Made by a program: the position numbers and the translations under genes. The notes beneath the pieces were generated by a model. It had not been told where the DNA came from and did not search any database. It was given only the letters and a program-made list of their open reading frames with translations. 64,000 nucleotides of DNA from Lanius collurio. Its lineage: Eukaryota; Chordata; Aves; Passeriformes; Laniidae. Below are positions 28,201 to 41,084 of this stretch, piece after piece (position 1 is the first letter of the stretch; every line of letters begins with the position of its first letter). The stretch lies in NCBI GenBank assembly GCA_020086605.1, contig JACBWW010000012.1, forward strand, positions 13,825,855 to 13,889,854, written 5' to 3'.

Positions 28201-29489
28201 TCAAAGTCAATTATAAGTATTGCGGTATCTGCTGCTGGAACGGATCCAATTCATTCAGAAGTAAACATCAAATCCTGCCTGTAAGGTATATGAGCACTTA
28301 ATGACAAGGATTTATACCAAGATACAATCAAAATGAACAAGCTGTAAAAAAGAGCAAACCAAAGCTAGGTTGCGTCTCTCTGTTTTTAATAGCTGCACTT
28401 GATTTCTCAAGGGATTATTTTGAACTAACTTTCTTCAAATATAACAGCATTAGGAAACATTGGAATAAATAATCTTTTATTGTAACACTGGCCCATAAAG
28501 TTACTTTCCTAAGCCTACATTAATATATCAAACCAGACATAATTATCAGACTTCTCAAACACTCAGAGTCTGGCACCTTCTGTTGAAATCAGTAACATCA
28601 TCTATCTCTCACCACATGGCTTTACCACCACTGCGAGGATGATCCACTCTTGGCTGTGATGAAGTAGTGTTATTTGAAGGAGGAAACTGTGCTGGTAAGC
28701 ATAGAGAAATGCTTTGAAGAGTTTGAAATCAAAGTAGAGTCTCTTTTTGTCTAAGATATACAGGCAGAACTAATTATTTAGGACGGGAACTGCTTCATGG
28801 ATCTTGCTCGATTTTTAGGGCAGACGATTGAGTAACAATTTTTACTGTATCTGCTTGGGTCAGAAACACCATCCCATTCTGCAAAAGAGGACCACATTAA
28901 TTTCTGTCTTTGACCTTCCTTGACTTGTGTACATTTTCCATGTACTTCAACACAAAGCCTCCAACATTTTGGAAATTCCAGCTGGCACAGAGCAGAGCAG
29001 AATGTGCCATTTGAAACACGTGCTGTGAGTACATCCAGTCCATTCTCCTCGCCTGAAAGTGACTTCTCAACAGGCAACGAATGAAGTCCTAGTTCTACCA
29101 GATGTCATAGTGTCTCAAAGATCAACAAAACCTCCAAAATTTACATGATGATCAATTCAATCCCATGGCCCAAGCCTGCATTCTGGGAGCAGTCCAAACC
29201 TCAATACACAAGTGCAGGTTGACTTTCTCTCATCTTTTCCTCTTTCTAGCATAAACACACAGCAGTAGAAATAGTGTACATATTCTAACCTTAAATTCTG
29301 CTGCACATACTCTTCCCCAAGGAACTATGGAGTGTGCAGCACAGTCAGGTAGTCAGTGCCCTGACGTGGTACCAGGAGGTATAAAGAACATACAAAGAGG
29401 TGACATACGTGGGGAAGGAGTAGGAGTAGGCTTAGCACACCCTCATCCAGTGTATAAACTCCACAGAGGTAAGCAAGGCAAGCAGAGCT
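22236..29489. other. Non-coding stretch, no gene recognised
   Basis: Mostly featureless AT-rich sequence. A very weak CR1/L3-like passage may lie at about 26590-26670. A cysteine-rich minus-strand frame of 99 codons at 28778-29077 is discussed under findings; I do not call it a gene. A short palindrome at about 26168-26186 ('ggggttgtaaacccc') is likely chance. Confidence 0.55.
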
Positions 29490-29550
29490 AAATGACTGGA
29501 CTTGATCCGAAATGTTATTTTTCAACCTTAACAATTCCATGATTCTATGG
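29490..29550 (+). mobile_element. CR1 LINE 3' terminus
   Basis: 'gactggacttgatc' followed by 'ttcaacctta' and then 'attccatgattctatgg' is the CR1 3' end in plus orientation: the usual 'ggacttgatgatc', 'ttccaacct' and terminal 'attctatgattctatg' repeats. Only the last 60 bp or so is convincing; the sequence upstream does not match. Confidence 0.7.
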
Positions 29551-30854
29551 AAATTTCTAGGAGGTGCACAGATGTGCATTCGTTACAGAGAAGAATCATG
29601 CAATCCTACTGGAAAATCAGAAGGTAAAATAGGAGACTGGATCAGAGTTTCATTTCATAACTTCATGGAACCAGGCCTGGACAACGATGATGCACTTGTG
29701 CAAGAGTAGCTCATGGGAAGCAAACTGGTTTACTAGATACAGTTTGCTAGCAGACAAACTGCTCTGGCACAGGCAGGATCAGGGAAAACAAAGCCCGCAA
29801 GAACAGAAGGAATCCTCTAAAATGGTATTCCAAACAGCTGTGAATATCCTTTATGAAGAAAAATTATGCTTCTACTGTTCCTCTAGAAAACAGCTGCAAC
29901 ATTTGTTTCCAGGCTTTCATTTGACTTCTCCTGAGTATATTAACAATGTATTCCTATATTTCTTACTTCGCTTTTGCAGAAGGATTTCACTGAAAATTGT
30001 GCAGAGCAGAAGAGACTAGTTTCCCACCTTTTTACTACAGTAAAAATATTTCTACACTATATAATTTCTTTTGCTACAATGAATCATTATAAAGTCAGCT
30101 GAAGTTCAAGATAAAATATCTTAAGAACCTTAACAGGGAAAAAAAATGGTATCTACCTAATTATACATCAAAGAGTACTTTTGGAATAAATTCTGTTATC
30201 TGCAGAGTTAGAATTTTTTAAGTGTTCTACTTTAGTAATAAGAACAGTGCTGCTTGAATTAACTATTCTGCATAACTGTGCTCAGATATCAGGGGTGTCC
30301 AAATGTACTGTTACGTGTCCACTCTATTATTATCACTAGAGATGCTCAGTCTATATTTCCCACAAAAAATATTCAATTCCTAATGCAGAAGTACTTCTAC
30401 TATGGTCCTTTCTAATAACTTCAGTCTTGCCACAGTTCAGCATAATATTTTATAAAGCTTCTTTTTGAGTTAAAGGGCATGAAGTTTTAATAATACCAGT
30501 AATGTATATTGAATTTGTATTTCAGTTTTCAATTATTTTCACATTTTTATTATCATTTTCTTCACAAAAATGTCTACATGGGGGCAGTCTCATTTTCCAC
30601 ACAAGAATATATCTAATTCTGACATCCATCTGTCTGGAAATCTTTTTATTATATTTGTCACAGCATATTTAGAGGTAAACTTACTCTGTGACATTTCAAG
30701 ATATAACAGCATTTTCTCATGCACACTAAGAAAAATCCTAAACATCTCCTATACTATGTTGAGAATTTGTCCTAAATCATAGATATTATGTTTTTCAATG
30801 TATTATGAATCTCCATGCTAATTTTCATTTAAAACACTTACTTTAAGATAGTCA
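29551..30854. other. Non-coding stretch, nothing recognised
   Basis: No gene, RNA gene or repeat family is recognised. It separates the CR1 tail at 29.5 kb from the long antisense CR1 starting at 30.86 kb. Confidence 0.55.
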
Positions 30855-31890
30855 AAGTTGAGGTTGGAAGGGACATCTGGAGGTCATCTTGCCCAAGCCA
30901 CCAGCACAAGAAGGGACACCTAGAGTTTGTTACTAAGCATCATGTCCAGACAGCTTTTGAGTATCTCCAACGTGTGAAACACCATAACATAACCTGTGCC
31001 GGTCCTCAGTCACCCTCACTGAGAAAAAGTGGTTTCTGATGTTCAGAGGGGAACTCCTGTATCTCAGTTTGCACTCTTGCACCCTGGTCCTGTCACTGTG
31101 TCCCACTGCAAAGAGCCTGGGTCTAACCTCTTTTCCCCTTCCCTTCAGTTATTTGTATGCCTCGGTGAGATTCCCATGAGCTTTCAGGATGGCTGAACAC
31201 TCCCAGCTCTCTCACTCTTTACTCATAGGAGAGATGCTCCAATTTCTTGATAGTTTTCATGGCACTTCTTTGGACTCTCTCCAGTATTTCCATGTCTCTC
31301 CCATAATGGGAAGCCCAGAAGTGGACACAGCACTCTCGGGTGTGACCTCACCAGTGCGGAGTACAGAGGAAGGATCACCTCCCTTGACCTGCCTAATGCA
31401 TCCCAACAATAAAGTAGCTTTTTTTGCTGCAAGGGCACATAGCTGGCTCCTGTTCAATTTGGATACCATCAGCACTCCCAGACCTTTTTCTTCCAAGCTG
31501 CTTTCCAGCTGGGTGGCCCTCAGCATTTATTGGTGCAAGGGGTTGTTCGTCCTCACACTCAACATAAGCCAGCAGTGTGCTCTTGCAGTAAAAAAAAACA
31601 GAGTAACATTTCCTTGGGCTGAATTAGAGTGTTGCCAGCAGGTCAAGAGAAAAATATAAACACTTCAAGGGAGGGTATTGGATCCAGTATTAATCAATGG
31701 GGCACATTGCTTATTACTGGCCTCCAGCTAGATTTTGTGCCACAGATCACAACCCTCAGGGCTCAGCTGTTCACTCAGTTTTCAATCCCCCTCATTGCCC
31801 ACTGATGTAGCCCACACACCAGCTCCTCTGTGAGCCTCTCTGGGGAGGCCTCACTGAAGCCAAGGTACACAACATCCACCGCTCTTAAGT
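30855..31890 (-). mobile_element. Long CR1 LINE copy, antisense, with internal rearrangement
   Basis: Read on the plus strand, this is the reverse complement of about 1 kb of the CR1 3' region. Landmarks in order are 'aggttggaagggacatct' (3' terminus), 'cagtcaccctcactgag', 'aggagagatgctcca', 'gggaagcccagaagtggaca', 'gtgacctcaccagtgcgga', 'ggatcacctcccttgacct', 'gctgcaagggcacat', 'cctccagctagattttgtgc' and 'aaggtacacaacatccacc'. CR1 encodes an endonuclease and reverse transcriptase; here the frame is broken and the copy is dead. The continuity is interrupted at about 31561-31675 by a piece of CR1 in the opposite orientation. The 156-codon plus-strand frame (31189-31659) is an antisense accident of this element. 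Confidence 0.9.
31563..31650 (+). mobile_element. CR1 fragment in sense orientation nested in antisense CR1
   Basis: 'agccagcagtgtgctcttgc', then an A-run, 'ccttgggctgaattagagtg' and 'ttgccagcaggtcaagaga' reads as plus-strand CR1 pol-region sequence. The flanking element is in the minus orientation. The fragment covers the same part of CR1 as the antisense segment at 31381-31448, so the two are homologous and inverted. It is either a second CR1 inserted into the first or an inversion-duplication during retrotransposition. Confidence 0.75.
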
Positions 31891-32849
31891 GTTCCAGAAT
31901 CATGATTTCCTCTCTTATTCTTTTATTGTTTATTTACACATCAATATTTTCATTGTGCTGTGGTTAATATTTTTTAGAGAGAGTAGGTTAGACATTTCGC
32001 ATTTATCAATTAGTTCATTGCCCCTGAAATCAGTGCTGCATTGCTTCTTACACACTAGACCAGGAATCAGCCTCTAATACTGGGAAGAGAGAGCAAGAAA
32101 AACACAGGAGTGACCATGATCATGCTTTCTTTTTCATCTTGTTAACCTTTTTTCTTTAAATTCACTTCTTTGAGGTATCCTTGAGGATGTGTCTATGAGA
32201 TGTCTGATAGAACAGAGAATTATGGGCTGGTAATTGGAATGGAATGTCCTGTACCCCCCAGTCCTTGAAAATAAAGAAACAAAAGAGCAGGACATGAAAA
32301 GCTAAAATCACTAATAGAACAAAAGAAGGAGTGTTGACACAACAAAAGACTGTTCAGAGACAACAGCCTTCATTGCTACTCAGCTTTGATTACACCCCAG
32401 GGCAGGACCATCTTGTTTACTGAATGAACCAGGGGGTCCTTTGGAAAAAAAAAAAGCTAAATTTTTGATGACACAGAACTAATTAAAAACTAATGGAACT
32501 CATATACCAAATGAGAAATCATTAAGAGCAACTTAAAACTGTAGATTCATTACATATTTCATCCCAGTGCAGTTTCTTCCTTTCAGACAAACTTCATTTT
32601 CAAATTTAGGTATGATTACAAATGATTCACCTCTTTACGTGAACATCCAAAATCTTCTAAATAATCTTACTCTAAAATAAGAGTTAAATTTCTTCTTTTT
32701 TAAGATGTCAACTCTCAAAGCAAGAGTATCATAGGAGACAATTATGAAATCTCAAAGTAAAATCCATCTTTCAAAGGGTAAAAAGTAGTACAGTTACATA
32801 ATTCAAAAGGTAGAGTAATAAAATAATAATAACACCGGCAACTTCTTTC
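31891..32849. other. Non-coding stretch, nothing recognised
   Basis: AT-rich sequence with an A11 tract near 32443. No gene or repeat family is recognised. Confidence 0.55.
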
Positions 32850-32990
32850 TAAAGATCTCATAAAGCTGTACAAATATTGATGTAGATGTAAGCATTATAA
32901 TTTATCAAGAAATTAGGAAACAGTTTCATTTTCATTTCAGAGATAAAAAAAAAAGCCACACAAAGGTTAACTATTTAGCTCAGGGCCACT
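32850..32990 (-). mobile_element. Probable MIR-type SINE remnant, antisense
   Basis: The plus strand follows the antisense MIR order: 'aaagctgtacaaatattgat' (compare 'agcgctttacatgtattaa'), 'attttcatttcagagataaa' (compare 'attttacagatgaggaaa'), and 'aaggttaactatttagctca' (compare 'gaggttaagtgacttgccca'). Identity is low but the collinear order of three blocks is supportive. Confidence 0.5.
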
Positions 32991-35900
32991 GGGCTTGGCC
33001 ACTGCTTTTAAAATATTTGCTCCAAAGTCAGATGCCTGCTTGCTGGATTGCATTCCATTCAGGAGTACTGTCTATCCAGAAAATAGATCACTTTGTGCTT
33101 TACATTGACAAACAAAAGAAGTTACAAACCTGTCCATACAGTACCTCAGTAATAGAACACATACCATATACAATATGGAACAAATGAAAAGGTAAATGTC
33201 TGAAAATTAGTGTTTTTTTCATTTTCTTACCTGCTTTTGTTACTGTAGACAAGTGTGAACAGGGTTATGTAGAAAAACTTAATGATTTGAAGAAATGCAG
33301 AACAGAATCACCTAGATAAAATTAAATTCTTGTTTAAAAATGTGGCTGATAATGAAGTGAGAGGAAGAACATGAACGCTTACATGCACTCATTTTTTATC
33401 AATGCAGGACTGGGTCCAGTCTACAGCATTTCATCCCAAGGTGAGAAGTAATCAGATTCCATCCCACCTTTCTAATAATGGGATAATGCACACACAGGGC
33501 AATACTGCACACAATCAGCAATATCATAGACAGGCTGCTCTAAAGAGAAACTATAAAGAGAGTAATCCACTGGCATTATGCTGAGATATTTCATTAGAAA
33601 AAGGGAGAAATCAAAAAATGAGAGGTGAAACTCTTGCTTGATATGGTATTTGTGACTATTTTTATCTTTAAACTAGGATAGGGGATGAGGCACACCTAAT
33701 GTTAGTTATTAAGCTGTTTGTTACCATTACACTGAATTTAGCAGTTTATTTAACAATCAATGAATTTTAATCTCATTTGAATATGACTGTGACTCCTAAA
33801 CCTAACATGGCATTTGTCTGAATACAATCTGTTGCTGAAGAAGCGCTGCTTGTTCAGGTGACATTTGTGTGGAAGTAGCTTTAAATTTACAATTCTGTTA
33901 TTTCCAAAATGTCATGTATTTCTAAGCAACAAGAAGAAAACCAGATCCATGTGATTGTGCAATTTTTTCCCAATTACCAGTCCAAAACACAGTGGGAAGA
34001 TAAAAGATGCTTGGCACAGCCTGAGCACTGAATATCCCAGGACGATTCAGATGCTACTGTTTGAATGGTTTTACCTACCATCAGTGATGAACACACAGTT
34101 CTTTCTAGCCTTACAGACCATGTGTCCTGGTAGCTACTTTGTTTTGCAAAAGAGCTAAGTAATATTAGAATGATTTTGTGAAAAATGTTTTGATTTGTTT
34201 TAAAGATAATGTAAAGTTTTGACAGATCTCATAAACCAAAGCCAAAAGGGTCTGCATTTTAAAAAGCTATACCAAATTTTCATTTGCAATAACGTCAGTC
34301 TGTTAATCTTTATATCAATTCTTCATTTCAGCAACACATGTAGAAGATTAACACACCCACATACATTCCTTTCCTATAATTTTTAGCCATTCACCTAACC
34401 ACAAAGACAGATCCTGAAGTGCACTGTAGTTGGAATTACATAGATCTTAACAGATATTTTGATGGCCAGATAATAAGGAATTAGAAAATAGAGCTATAAA
34501 GGCTGTCAGTGTAGAAATTTGCAAATTGAGAGGAATGGTTAAGGCTGTATCAGGAACTGTGGGAGGGGAGGTTAATTTTTTTTTTTTTAATTTGCCCCAG
34601 ATTAGAAGAGGTGAAATTGTATCTTAAAAAATAAACACCAATTCCAAGTGCCTTTTTAGAAGTTCAATACACTAGATATTATCTCTTGAGTGTTCCAAAT
34701 GCTGTACAGATTCTCCATCATCCTGTGTTTTCCCAGTTCTCTTATTTATTCCTCAGCAGAACAGTCACAAGGCAAATGATATCTAGACACCTCCACAGAA
34801 AAAATGACCCTGTATATTCAGGAGATATTAATAAATGTTACAACCTTGATTTATACAAGGCAGTGGCAGGGATTTTTTACATTTTGCACATAAAATTTCA
34901 GTTTATTATAAAAATTCCAACTGCTTTCCATCTTTCTTATCTTTTGAGAAAAATCTTAAAAGGATATCTCAATGCATTCCTTTTTATGAGATTTTTCATA
35001 ATGCTAAAGCAAGAATATTCTCATTTCATTACAAATGAAAAATATTTTGGATCATCTGAGCCTCCAAACCCACACAATCTACCACAGAGAAATCATATGA
35101 GAAAATGGAAAACAGGAAACAACTTCTGTATCAGAACTAAAATAGATGGTATTTAGAAACAAGAAAAAAATCAGGTGTTTTACTGCAGATTTCATGGAAG
35201 TGGGTATATTTTCTGCACAATTTACCACATCATTAATTTACACAATATTCAGAAGCCGGAATTCTGAAAGAGAAGCATGCAAGAAAAACCACCTTCCAAT
35301 CAACATCCTGCCAATTAAGGTAATAGAGCTTTTACTATAGCTTACAGCTCTATAGAGCTGATAATTAAACCAACTTATGCCCCTGAACTGTTAGTCTTTC
35401 ATATCTCAGATAAGTGCCATCAACTGATGATGGGAGAGCTGAGTCTTTGTCTCTGCACCTGGATATCTTTCACCCAGCAGACACTTCATGAAAAGAACTT
35501 TTCTGCAGAAAGTTCTAGTTTTACTAAGTGACCACATTTTTGCAAAAAAATGCTTCAACAGAAAATGCATTACCCAAGTGTTTGAGCATCCTCATAGAGA
35601 TGAATGTGTTTTCCTGATACCATTGTTCTTAAGTGTCCTTCCACAGAAAGATTGTAATATATTCTTAATCAAACAGTTACCTGAGACAGACAGAAAGACA
35701 GACACTTTAGGGAATATGATAACACTGCACAAAGAGGACTTAGGAGCCTGCCTAGGAATCTGTATTAAGCAGCAATCAACTACCCACAGTATGTGTTACA
35801 CACAGTTTGTAGATGGAGAGTTTGGAGCAGTACTTAATTTGGTCATCTATGGTCCCAAACCAGATGTCTCCATTTTTTGAGTAGGCTGCATGGCCCAACA

Positions 35901-38429
35901 AGTGTCCCAGCCCTGAACTGGGACTCAGTATATACTGAATCTGTCATAACTTTTTCATTGTTTAAGATCTACCACAGACCTCCAAATCTTTTTTTTGCCA
36001 CCTAATTGGAATGGCTAAGACTATAATATCATTTAATGAGTCCAGAGACTGTTCTCTGGCTGCACATCACCCAGCATTTAACCTTGAGTCCCTCTGGGCC
36101 CCATAAACTGCCCCTCTGACCACAAGACATAATTATTTTTTACTGTGTTTTCTTTTTAGCTCAAACCACCTGAAATAACATGTGAGATGTTAATACAGCA
36201 CCTCCAGTTTTGGTTGTTCTCTGTCTGCATAATTCTAAATCTAAAAATAGGACTTAAATAATCCTTCCATAATGATATGTCACAGTGAAAGAGCAGGCAA
36301 AGGAATGAGGAGGTATTACCATATACTATTGCTGTGGCTGGTAGCTGTACTGTAATTAAAAATTGTTAATGGCTCTATTATAAGTTTCTAATTCATAGAT
36401 TCTATCATTTAACCTTAAAAGATAATGCCTTCATTTTAGTTCATTTACTTGAGTGAGTAATCCCAGCTTGTGAAAGGAGTCTTCTTAATGAGTCACATCA
36501 ATAAAGAATTGGTCCCAAAATGAGAATAACTTTTACAGTGTAAACTTTAGCTGAAAGCTACATTTCTTTCTTTTCCCCCTCTACCTCTAAACATAAAAGA
36601 ACAGCATCATCTGAACGAAAATGAAAACATGTAGATACTCTCCGTTCACCCTGTGTTCAGAATTAAATATCAAATTTATCAAGTGAGCAGTCATAGAGTT
36701 ATGATTTCTTTTGAAACAACCTTTTTAAATATATTTGAGGCATTTATCTGTGCTCATGATCAGTAATCATTGCTCTTCTAAAGCAAAATCCAAAAGATCT
36801 GATTGCTAATCTTGCATGAATGCTGAGTTTATACTCACACACAAGACAACTCCACGTCCCTTCATATCCTGTAGTAATTAGTAACATCCAAAAGAAATGT
36901 TTGTCCCTGGATAATGCCTGCATATCATGACTTTTTGTTGGCAAATATGAGTGTCTCACATGCTATGAATGTCAATTTGATCATCTAAGACCCAATCTTT
37001 TCACAACTGTCAGTCCCTCTGAGTACAAAAGAAATTCAGTCACTTTGGTGGAGATCTTATCTGTGTTTTTATGCTGTGGGATTTCCCAGAGCCATGAAGT
37101 ACTGCTTGCACTTGACACTTCACGTTCTGTAACATTGCATTTTCTCTCACAACATTATTATTATAGTCACCATGTCACTATGTGTGCCAGTGCATCAACA
37201 GAGGTCTTGTGTCACTTAGCATAGCATATTGTCCCATCAGTGGAAGTGCTAAATCACTGTGAAGAATTATGTTTCCTTGAGGGACATGAACTCCAGGCCA
37301 CCAAGGCACATAAAACAATCCAGTTTCTTCTGCTAAGGTAAACAAGAGATGTGAATGTATATTGCAGACAGTAGGAAAAAGTTTGTGCATCAATTCTGGT
37401 TACAGAAGAGTGCAACATTTAAGGTCCTACCAGTGCTACAGGGCTGGTGCAAAGGCAGCCAAGTCAGTAAGGATTCAGATAGTTTACCTTGCTTTGAGCT
37501 GCTTATTTTAACGGGAATATTGAACTCATAAAACTAGAATAGGGCTTGTAAAGGCAAAGTTTGAGCCTGATGAGCTAAAATCCTCCTAGGACAAGCCAGT
37601 CTCCCAGCTCAGTCATTTTAACAATGCAGGAAGCTGCTTTTATCCACACATCAATTTCAGACAACAAAGAACTTACAGGACAGAAGTTAAACATTTAAAA
37701 AGCACAAGAAACCACAGATAACACTTCAGCAGTAGAGTACAACAGAAAACAATATAAAGGAAAGTTTGAGTCAGAGCTCAGTGGAAAAGGCCAAGATGAG
37801 AATGAGCAAAAGTGCTTAGGTGTGCTAGCAACAAAAATCTGGCTCAAGACAGCAGACATGCAGACATGGATTAAAAAAAAAAGTAGGTTAGGCATGTCTT
37901 TGAAAAAAAAACTTTAACACATTTAAATTCCAACAGGTGATTAAAAAAATTTAAAAGTCAGGAGGCCTCTGGCTGAGACTCACAGGAATTGAGGAATTAA
38001 TTTTATTTATATATGTATGTATGTATATTCACTGAGCACCAAAGAGGCTTTGACAAAAAGCTAAACTGTGTTGGCTTGAATTACTGGAAGTTATTCCTGG
38101 TGCAAAGATTTTCTTCCAGATCTTCAATTACAAAGGAACTGGCTGAAATGATCTCAGAACTGCCATATGATGAGAGAATACACCAGTGGGGTGGATCCTT
38201 TGGAACAGCCTTGAAAGTCCCCAAGATTAGCAGCTTCCCTGATTTGTGACATAGGGTAAAAAACAAGATATATAGATCAAAAACTAAATTAATGCTTCCT
38301 CATGCTACAGAGAGGGCACTGATTTTGACCTGGAAGCAAAGGCTGGATATTGGGAATGCAAGTGTGGGATAGTACTTACCACAGAGGAGGTAGAAATAAA
38401 ACTCAGGGGGCTTTCTACGGCATCTATCA
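32991..38429. other. Non-coding stretch, no gene recognised
   Basis: Open frames of 156 codons (34686-35156, plus), 64 codons (35146-35340, plus) and 130 codons (35488-35880, plus) cluster here, but none shows a recognisable domain. The sequence has no codon-like composition that I can see. A (TATG)n microsatellite at 38010-38027 is listed separately. A 78-codon plus-strand frame at 38013-38249 just precedes the LINE relic and may belong to it, but I cannot show that. Confidence 0.5.
38010..38027. repeat. (TATG)n microsatellite
   Basis: Four imperfect TATG units. Short and probably of little consequence. Confidence 0.8.
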
Positions 38430-38960
38430 ATTTCCAGGCTGGTATCCTGAAAGACTTAGCACATGAATTAACATGGAAATACTTTCTATAAATCTCTCAA
38501 AGTGTCATATGAACACGTAGCAGCAATTATTGAGCTTGTGTTTATAAAGTAGTGAGACAGAAAAGGTTTGCACTATTTGGACCTCAGTGGAACACAGTAC
38601 TTTCACACAGATGATGCTGATAGAAAGAAATAAATACAAAATTAATTCAAGGGTGGATAAGTCCAGACTAAACTTGACAGCATTCCTTTTGTAAAGAGAG
38701 CTGGCTTTAAAAGAAAATCCTCACATGCCCTCTGTCCTGGCTACAGTAAAATAGCTGATACAGGGCTATGTGGAAAGTTAATAAATACTGCTAGAGAAGA
38801 AAGAGGTAAAAGAGGAACTGTTAGATGGAAAGGAAAAATGGAAATAGTGTGTTGGGTAGCTGACAGTTTGAAAGGGGCACTTTGACAGTGGATGGAGCTT
38901 AATGGTACTTACTCAAGGATCAATTCTGGGGTAAGTTCTTTTTAAATTTTCTTTCATGAT
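38430..38960 (+). mobile_element. Decayed CR1-like LINE reverse-transcriptase segment
   Basis: Two landmarks of a CR1/L2-type reverse transcriptase occur in order on the plus strand. From 38441 the translation gives GILKDLAHEL, resembling the 'LL+ELA+ELA' helix at the start of the CR1 polymerase domain. From 38887 it gives SGWSLMVLTQGSILG, then a stop and VLF, matching the family motif 'GVPQGSVLGPVLF' with the proline codon turned into a stop. Their separation, about 150 codons, is near what I recall for CR1. They lie in different frames, so insertions or deletions have accumulated. The element is ancient and cannot make protein. Boundaries are uncertain; decayed sequence may extend to either side. 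Confidence 0.55.
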
Positions 38961-40821
38961 CATGGCATATAAATAAATGGTATGATGACTCAAATAAAGA
39001 AGCATTGTCAATAGAAAACAAAATCAAATCACTGCAGATTAAAATTTGAATGATCTGAGGGCAGGAGTAATGGAAAGAAGAGCTTGGACTAAAAACACTA
39101 TTTACTTGAGGACCTAATTGCAAATGTTTTTTGCAGTAAATTTAGGAAATTACAAGTGAAAAATAAATGGAGAAAAGAACCTATCTTGGCTATAAGGCAC
39201 AGATTCATTAGGAAACTAGAATATCCTTCCTGTCTTGCACCACCATTTATCTAAGGATAAATGTACAAGTATAGCACACATACTCCCACTGCCTGTGATG
39301 CAATTTCAGATGTTCATCTTAGTAGCCCCCCAGTCTGTGACAAGAATGAAGGAAAAGTCAGGATGTACTTTCAAGGTATTTTATGTGGACACAGAGAACC
39401 ATGTGTGCCATTATTTGACGTTGGTAACCAGTGAAATTCTGTATTGCCATTAAATAAAAGGAAGATCAAGTGGAGAGAGGCTACTAGGAAGAGGCTACTA
39501 GCAAACAAGATTATGGTTGGTTTAATAGAGCTCAGACGCTGAAGCTGCAGATCTTGGCCCATTCCTTTTCTTGAGTATCCTTTGTTAGTCTGTTTCTATT
39601 GCAAGCAAAGTGACAGTTCTGAACTGAAGCAAAAATCTTGTGGTGTGGTTTTGCTTCACTGCTTTTTTCGGTTCTTTCGAGGGAGGGGGTTGTCTCAATG
39701 GAGCACAGATATCTTAACAGGCTTTTTCAGAAAAGCTTCACATTTATATTTACAGGTTTATGCAGAATCAAGATTACAGACAGAATAGATATTAACAAAA
39801 ATAACAACTCTGTTTGCATGGTTTGTCTTTCATGCCACTGTAAAGGGTGCACTGTACCATTGCACGCTCAAAGGAAGAACCAGTAACTTCCAAATAGCTC
39901 ACTGCTGCATTTTAACTGGTTTATAATTCAGATTTTTTGCATTCGATCAAAGTAACAGTTTGAATCTGTTATCCTGTCCTCCATAGTAGCCACAGGCAGG
40001 TAGTTCATGCAATTTTCTTCCTTGATACCATACTGATGCATAAAGTTCCTTCCTCACCTCTGATAGGTAGAACTTAGATTACAACCTGAAAATTTAGATC
40101 CCAGATAATAGCCATTTTTTTAATATTTCTAACACAAGCTACAATACTGTTATCATGCACTAAACATCACTGCTAACTGGCAATACTCATCTAGAAACAT
40201 AGACTATATATGACTTGTCAAAACAACTGTCAAGTCTGTCTACTCTTGTATTATTCCTGAGACACGTGAGGAGGGAGCTGCCAGACACCTGAATAGTTCT
40301 ATGCCCAGACTTCCTTTCCATCAGCCCATAATGTGGTAGTCACAGAAAAATGAGAAAATGTTAGTGAAAGGCTCCTTTCAAAGCGAACAGCAGGGACTGG
40401 GATAGATCAATGATTCTGGAGGTGGCAGTGAAAAACAGCCAAAGCTTTCCTCGATAGATATGGACAAACATATGCTGCAGAGATAATCGGCAGTATTTCC
40501 ATTGCTTCAGGGAAGCACCACTTCTTGCAAGTATACACAACCTCATTGATTTGGGCATGTTCAGGAAGCCCAGTTCCACTAGGACTAGTCAAATTAAGTG
40601 CAAATCCTCTGGTCAGTCCATTAGGTGCTGGGCATGTGACTATGGAAAGCACCGTGACGCATGACCCAAGTGCTTTCTTAAGAGGCTGTAGCCAGCTGCA
40701 GCCAGCTGTATCAGAGCAACTGTGCTCCACCAACGTAAATAAATAATGGCAAAAACAAAAAAGATTGTCCACATATTAAAGTACCAATCTAAAATTCAGT
40801 TTTGCTCTACATGAGATTCTG
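38961..40821. other. Non-coding stretch, nothing firmly recognised
   Basis: Possibly includes further unrecognisable LINE sequence near its left edge. No gene is supported. A small imperfect duplication of 'gaggctactag' occurs at about 39475-39501. Confidence 0.5.
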
Positions 40822-40975
40822 TCTGTGGTCCAAGGCAAATCATCTAGTGTTGCCTCAGTGCCAATTCTGTTCAGTAGATTAGTGGCATGATAATACTTTT
40901 CTGCATTAGAAGCCTTTTGTAAGGATCAATACATTAAGGCTACTTAAATATTCAGATCAAATATTATTGGATGAT
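40822..40975 (+). mobile_element. Probable MIR-type SINE remnant, sense
   Basis: The blocks 'ccaaggcaaatcatctag', 'gcctcagtgcc', 'tgataatacttttctgcatt', 'gtaaggatcaatacattaag' and 'ttcagatcaaatattatt' follow the sense MIR order (tgaccttgggcaagtcactt, gcctcagttt, taataatacctacctcat, gaggattaaatgagataat). Similarity is diffuse; the ordered matching is the main support. Confidence 0.45.
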
Positions 40976-41084
40976 TAATCAAGTTAGCAAGAAATGTCAG
41001 ACCCTTTTATTAATCCCATGAAGTTCATTGCCTCAGATCTTGAGGGAGTGATGCCACATTTGTGTAAAAGGGATTTTCTGCTAT

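Noticed and set aside
31189..31659. 156-codon plus-strand open frame
   Set aside because: It lies within the antisense CR1 copy and its sense-oriented fragment; the translation is the wrong strand of a LINE.
34686..35880. Three plus-strand frames (156, 64 and 130 codons) close together, considered as exons of one gene
   Set aside because: No shared domain, no convincing donor and acceptor sites, and AT-rich sequence commonly gives such frames by chance.
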